A stretch of DNA of 44,815 bases from Kiritimatiellia bacterium (lineage in GTDB: Bacteria; Verrucomicrobiota; Kiritimatiellia; RFP12; UBA1067). The translations under genes and the position numbers were made by a program. Positions 40,040 to 44,815 of this stretch are shown piece by piece. The notes beneath the pieces were generated by a model that saw only the letters and a list, made by a program, of their open reading frames with translations, was not told the DNA's origin and did no database searches. Position 1 is the stretch's first letter; every line of letters starts with the position of its first letter. Location of the stretch: the NCBI GenBank assembly GCA_017525475.1, contig JAFXST010000056.1:1-44815 (forward strand), written 5' to 3'.

Positions 40040-42053
40040 AATAGTAGTTACCGCCGCCAATCGTGCGCAGGCCGAGGGGTACCTTAGCCAACTTGGCGGC
40101 GACTCCCGGTACGAAGTTTTCCCCGATCCCGGCGATAAGCGGGTGGGGAGTCTGGGCGCCACCGTCAACGTCCTCAGGCACATCCCCCATGGCGGGCGGG
40201 TGTTCGTTTGCCATTCGGGCGGCGATGCGCGCCGCACTCCCGCCTATGCGGCCATGGGCAAGGCGTTCGTGCCGATGCGCGACGGGCGCTCGATGCTGGC
40301 GCATATCGTCGAAAGCATGGAGAAGCTCAAAATGCCGCCTGGGCTCTTGGTGGCGTCGGGCGACGTGCTCCTCGATTTCGACGCCAAGCAAGTGGACTTT
40401 AGCCGCCCCGGAGTTACCGGCGTCGCCTATCCCGACGGGGCCGACGAGGCTCGGCGCCATGGCGTCTACAAGGAACAGGGCGGCAAGGTGGTCGAGTTTC
40501 TCCAAAAGCCGCAGGTCGAATCGGGCACCTATCTCATCGATACGGGTCTAATGTTCATCGACTGGCCTACGGCCGCCAAGATGGTGGGGCTGCCGATCGC
40601 GGGCGACATCTACGACGAATTCCCCAATTTGCTTCTCGAGGGGTTCGCGCCGTTCAGCGTCAACGTGCTCGAAAAGTGCGGCTTCTTCCATATCGGCTCG
40701 TCGCGCGAACTGTTGTCGCGCCTGGGCAACGGCAATATCTACGTGGACAAGGTCGCCTGCCCGCTGGAACTCGAGGGCGGCAATATCGTAACCAATGTGC
40801 CCGCCGGTCGATTCGAAAAACTGTCGCTCGGCAAGAACGAGTGCTTTACTTGCCTGCCGCTCAAGAACGGCGAGTGGTACGATCTTAAATACCGGCTCGA
40901 CGACAATTTCAAGACCGATGGCCTCTGGGAAAAGCACGGCCTCGCCGAGAAGATGAAGGTTATCGACCACCGGCGGCTAATCAAATTGCGGCAATCCCGG
41001 GACCCTAAGACGATAAAGGTTTCGGCGCCGGTCCGGATCGATTTCGCGGGTGGCTGGTCGGATACTCCGCCCATTTGCGAATTCGAGGGCGGCGAAGTGG
41101 TCAACGCGTCCGTCCTGCTCGAGGGACGGCGGCCCATCGAGGTTACGGTCAAGGAGCGCGCCGACAAGTTCGTCAAGATCGTTTCCAAGGATCTCGGCAA
41201 GCGCCGGCTCATCAAGACGGCCGCGGAACTGGCCGACCACCAAGATCCCCACGATTGGTGCGCGCTCGTCAAGAGCGCCTTGGCGGTTACCGGATTCGAA
41301 TTCGGCTCGCGGGGCCTCGACATCACGATCAGCGCCGACTTGCCCAAGGGTTCGGGCATGGGTACGAGCTCGGTGCTGGGCGCGGCGACTATCACGGCTT
41401 TGACCGGGCGCACCGATGCGGCGGAACTGGGCGAGCTCACTTTGCGGCTCGAGCGCGAGATGAATACCGGCGGCGGTTGGCAAGACCAGTTTGGCGGGAT
41501 CGTCCCGGGCTTCAAACTCCTCGTTTCCAAGCCGGGCGTGCCGCAGCAAGTCGACGTCCGCACCCTGACTCCGCCCGAAAACTTCCTCCAGGAACTCAAA
41601 GCGTGCGGGCTGTTGTTCTTCACCGGCCAAAAGCGCATGGCGCGCAATATCCTGCGCAAGGTTCTGGCGTTCTACGCCGACAATCCGCACAATTTCGCCA
41701 AGGTGCTGGTGGACGCGCTCAAATCAGACGCCCGCAAGTGCGCCTTTGCCGTCGCCAGCGGCGACATCGACGGGTTCGCCGATGCGATCAACGGCTACTG
41801 GCGCGACAAGAAGCTCTTGGATCCCGGCTCCACCAACGAGCGCGTGGATGCGCTGATCGAAACGATCAAGCCGTATGTGCGCGCGGTTACGCTTACCGGC
41901 GCGGGTGGCGGCGGCTTCATGTTCATCCTCGCCAAGTCGCCGCGTGATGCCCAACGGGTGCGCAAGGCGCTTACGCAAAACTCGCCCCACAGTTTGTCGA
42001 GGTTCTACGATTTCGACTTCGACCTTACGGGCATCTCGCTCGAGGTTAGGTAA
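40023..42053 (+). CDS. fucokinase/fucose-1-phosphate guanylyltransferase-like bifunctional protein (short form)
   Basis: The ATG at 40023 gives 676 residues. The N-terminal half resembles the L-fucokinase/GDP-fucose pyrophosphorylase family: VFVCHSGGDARRTPAYAAMG with FVPMRDGRSML (nucleotide-binding region), LLVASGDVLLDFD, HGVYKEQGGKVVEFLQKPQV and LIDTGLMFIDWPTAAKM. The C-terminal half is a GHMP kinase: VSAPVRIDFAGGWSDTPPIC, ATP loop LPKGSGMGTSSVLGAATITA (about 440), NTGGGWQDQFGGIVPG and VTLTGAGGGGFMFILAKS. Bacteroides Fkp has about 950 residues, so this is a compact version. It would salvage fucose or a heptose into a nucleotide sugar for surface glycans. Substrate not certain. Overlaps def by 17 bases. 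Confidence 0.86.
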   Translation: MAAFDKIVVTAANRAQAEGYLSQLGGDSRYEVFPDPGDKRVGSLGATVNVLRHIPHGGRVFVCHSGGDARRTPAYAAMGKAFVPMRDGRSMLAHIVESMEKLKMPPGLLVASGDVLLDFDAKQVDFSRPGVTGVAYPDGADEARRHGVYKEQGGKVVEFLQKPQVESGTYLIDTGLMFIDWPTAAKMVGLPIAGDIYDEFPNLLLEGFAPFSVNVLEKCGFFHIGSSRELLSRLGNGNIYVDKVACPLELEGGNIVTNVPAGRFEKLSLGKNECFTCLPLKNGEWYDLKYRLDDNFKTDGLWEKHGLAEKMKVIDHRRLIKLRQSRDPKTIKVSAPVRIDFAGGWSDTPPICEFEGGEVVNASVLLEGRRPIEVTVKERADKFVKIVSKDLGKRRLIKTAAELADHQDPHDWCALVKSALAVTGFEFGSRGLDITISADLPKGSGMGTSSVLGAATITALTGRTDAAELGELTLRLEREMNTGGGWQDQFGGIVPGFKLLVSKPGVPQQVDVRTLTPPENFLQELKACGLLFFTGQKRMARNILRKVLAFYADNPHNFAKVLVDALKSDARKCAFAVASGDIDGFADAINGYWRDKKLLDPGSTNERVDALIETIKPYVRAVTLTGAGGGGFMFILAKSPRDAQRVRKALTQNSPHSLSRFYDFDFDLTGISLEVR

Positions 42054-42305
42054 ATGCCGCTTTACGTCTACGAAGCGCGCGACGGCCACAAGTCCTGCCC
42101 GTTCTGCCAAGGCGGGTTCGAGGTTACGCAGCGCTTGAGCGAGGATCGGCTCGAAAAGTGCCCCAAGTGCGGCAATCCGGTATTTCGCGTAATCCAGGCC
42201 CCGGGGCTCACCCACTCCCAGACCGACCTCCATTACCGCGCCAAACGCGCCGGGTTCCACACGCTCAAAAAAGTGGACCATGGAACTTTCGAAAAGCTCT
42301 ACTGA
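42054..42305 (+). CDS. FmdB-type zinc-ribbon protein
   Basis: An 83-residue protein with the FmdB-like start MPLYVYEARDGHKSCPFCQG and a second zinc knuckle, EKCPKCGNPVFRVI. The two CxxC pairs (about residues 15-18 and 36-39) should bind one zinc. The spacing is shifted relative to the classical MPxYEYxCxxCG form. The C-terminal 40 residues are polar and not recognised. FmdB proteins are named for a putative regulator, but their role is unproven. It starts immediately after the preceding stop and overlaps tadA by 26 bases. Confidence 0.8.
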   Translation: MPLYVYEARDGHKSCPFCQGGFEVTQRLSEDRLEKCPKCGNPVFRVIQAPGLTHSQTDLHYRAKRAGFHTLKKVDHGTFEKLY

Positions 42306-42744
42306 CGCGCGGATGATGGCTTTGGCGCTGGCCGAAGCCGAAAAGGCCGCCGCCGAAGGCGAAGTGCCCACTGGCTGCGTGATCGTGGACGCCGAGGGCC
42401 GCATCGTTGGCAAAGCCCACAACCAGACCGAAACCTTGCACGACGCCACCGCCCATGCCGAGATGGTGGCCTTGAGCCAGGCGTTCGCCGCCTTGGGCAA
42501 CGAACGGCTAGTCGATACTACGCTCTACGTCACCAAAGAGCCGTGCCCTATGTGCGCGGGGGCTATCGTCCTTGCGCGGGTCGCGAGGGTCGTATGGGGC
42601 GTAAGCGACCCCAAGCGCGGCGGCCAAACGGTCTTCGGCATTCTGTCGCATCCCGGGGTCAACCACCGCCCCCAAGTCGAAAAGGGGCTCATGGAGGAAG
42701 AGTCGCTCGCGGTTTTGCAGGGCTTCTTCAGGGCGCGACGGTAG
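42280..42744 (+). CDS. tadA: tRNA-specific adenosine deaminase
   Basis: TadA converts A34 to inosine in tRNA-Arg(ACG). The 154-residue protein has the deaminase zinc site: HAEM (with the proton-shuttling Glu) and [20 protein letters not shown]. The N-terminal helix is [25 protein letters not shown], followed by [32 protein letters not shown] is the TadA-specific segment after the core. The start ATG at 42280 lies inside the zinc-ribbon gene and gives [13 protein letters not shown]. An ATG at 42313 is also possible. Confidence 0.95.
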   Translation: MELSKSSTDARMMALALAEAEKAAAEGEVPTGCVIVDAEGRIVGKAHNQTETLHDATAHAEMVALSQAFAALGNERLVDTTLYVTKEPCPMCAGAIVLARVARVVWGVSDPKRGGQTVFGILSHPGVNHRPQVEKGLMEEESLAVLQGFFRARR

Positions 42745-42755
42745 CGCGATACCGC

Positions 42756-42784
42756 TTTACACGGGCGGGAAAATATGATATAAT
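42756..42784 (+). promoter_or_regulatory. ruvB promoter (leaderless)
   Basis: TTTACA (42756-42761), a 17-base spacer and TATAAT (42779-42784) preceded by TGA. The predicted start near 42791 is four bases before the ATG at 42795. Confidence 0.83.
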
Positions 42785-42794
42785 ATCCCTCAAC

Positions 42795-43780
<986 letters not shown>

Positions 43781-43784
<4 letters not shown>

Positions 43785-44815
43785 ACGACAAGTGGAAATA
43801 TCTCGACGAGGCCATGGTCGCCTCGAGCCGCAAGACGATCAAGGAACTGTTCGCGGAAGATCCTGGCCGCGCCGAAAAGTTCTCGGCCGAGGCGGCGGGG
43901 TGGTATCTCGACTACTCCAAGAACCGCGTGGACGCCAAGGCGATGAAAGCGCTCATGAAACTCGCGGAGGCCTCCAACCTCAAGGCCGAAATCGAGCGGA
44001 TGTTCACGGGCGAAAAAATCAACGTCACCGAGAACCGCGCGGTGCTGCATACGGCGCTTCGCAACTGCGACCCCAAGGCCCAGGTTCTGGTGGACGGCAA
44101 GGACGTGATGCCCGGTGTTCGCGCCGTGCTGGCGCAGATGGGCGAATTCTGCAAAAAGGTGCGCTCTGGTGCCTGGCGCGGCTACACCGGCAAGCGCATC
44201 AAGTACGTGGTCAACATCGGCATCGGCGGCTCGGATTTGGGCCCCGTCATGGCCAATCTCGCGCTCACCCCCTACGCCAAGCGCTCGCTCAAGTTCTTCT
44301 TCGTCTCCAACGTCGATTCGACCCACATCGCCGAGACGCTCCGCAACGTGAAGGCGGCCGAGACGCTCTTTATCGTCGCCTCCAAGACCTTCACCACCCA
44401 GGAGACCATGTCCAACGCCGAAGCCGCCAAGGCCTGGCTTGTTTCCAAGCTCGGCTCGCCCGATGCGGTGGCCCGGCACTTCGTCGCCGTCTCCACGGCC
44501 GAAAAGGAAGTGGCCGCCTTCGGTATCGACACGCGCAACATGTTCGGCTTCTGGGACTGGGTCGGCGGGCGCTATTCGCTCCCCTCGGCCATCGGGCTGT
44601 CGCTGATGCTCGCGATCGGGCCCAAGAATTACGCGCGGCTTTTGAAGGGCTACTGGCGCATGGATCGCCACTTCCGCACGGCGCCTTTTGGCCGCAACCT
44701 CCCGGTCATCATGGCGATGCTCGGCATCCTCTACTCCAACGGCTACGGCGCCGAGTCGTACTGCGTGTTGCCGTACGACCAGTACCTCGCGCGCTTCCCC
44801 GCCTACCTGCAGCAG
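43781..44815 (+). CDS. pgi: glucose-6-phosphate isomerase (3' end cut off)
   Basis: Pgi interconverts glucose-6-phosphate and fructose-6-phosphate. The start ATG at 43781 overlaps the ruvB stop, with AAAGGA 16 bases before. The 345 codons in view run off the window. The N-terminal helices ([38 protein letters not shown]), [13 protein letters not shown], the sugar-phosphate motif [34 protein letters not shown] and the signature [19 protein letters not shown] fit the long (about 550 residue) E. coli-like class. Mutarotase (23788) and galK in the window feed the same hexose-phosphate pool. Confidence 0.96.

Overview
The window is GC-rich, densely packed bacterial chromosome with almost no intergenic space and no phage, IS element, CRISPR array or rRNA. 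No single gene fixes the taxonomy. Several traits taken together suggest a host-associated or anaerobic member of the PVC group, perhaps Kiritimatiellota or Lentisphaerota: a rubrerythrin, a Lys/Pro/Ala-repeat histone-like protein, Tad/Flp-type pilin genes, a GH84 glycosidase, a fucokinase-type sugar activation protein and a very short alanyl-tRNA synthetase. This is inference, and a ribosomal-protein or AlaRS phylogeny would settle it.

Layout. 1-416: the end of rpsG and its terminator. 518-6693: a complete tryptophan operon in the order trpE-G-D-C-B-A-F, with every junction overlapping and trpF last. 6741-9493: a solute-binding lipoprotein coupled to a membrane SpoIIE-type phosphatase fused to an RsbW-like ATPase domain. 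9540-11936 (minus strand): an alkaline phosphatase and a YibE/F membrane protein. 12054-14722: a LysM protein and the Tex RNA-binding protein. 14800-15063 (minus strand): the KPA-repeat protein, divergent from a nitroreductase-htpX-HNH operon (15192-16955). 17009-20311: five small class III prepilin-like genes followed by an M24 peptidase. 20410-21065: rubrerythrin and tRNA-Leu(UAA). 21116-31835: a 10.7 kb same-strand run of GH84 glycosidase, RlmI-like methyltransferase, hexose-6-P mutarotase, NAD synthetase, two GT8 glycosyltransferases, three tandem acetyltransferases and a GT2-NodB deacetylase fusion. 31916-33724: the short alaS. 33777-42744: sugar transporter, galK, an acidic exported protein, a PpiD-like chaperone, dut, def, a fucokinase-type fusion, an FmdB zinc ribbon and tadA. 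42795-44815: ruvB and a truncated pgi.

The clearest genome-wide signal is in the promoters. Eleven sites share the same design: a -35 element close to TTGACA or TTGCAA, a 17 or 18 base spacer and an extended -10 reading TGRTATAATA. At five of them the start codon lies only 1-4 bases after the predicted transcription start, with no Shine-Dalgarno sequence, so leaderless mRNAs are predicted. Inside operons, neighbouring genes are joined by ATGA or GTGA stop-start overlaps in thirteen places.

Two regions merit most attention as possibly undescribed systems. One is the five-gene pilin set without visible assembly machinery. The other is the surface-glycan cluster with its tandem acetyltransferase trio, which shares an unusual C-terminal motif, and the GT2-deacetylase fusion.
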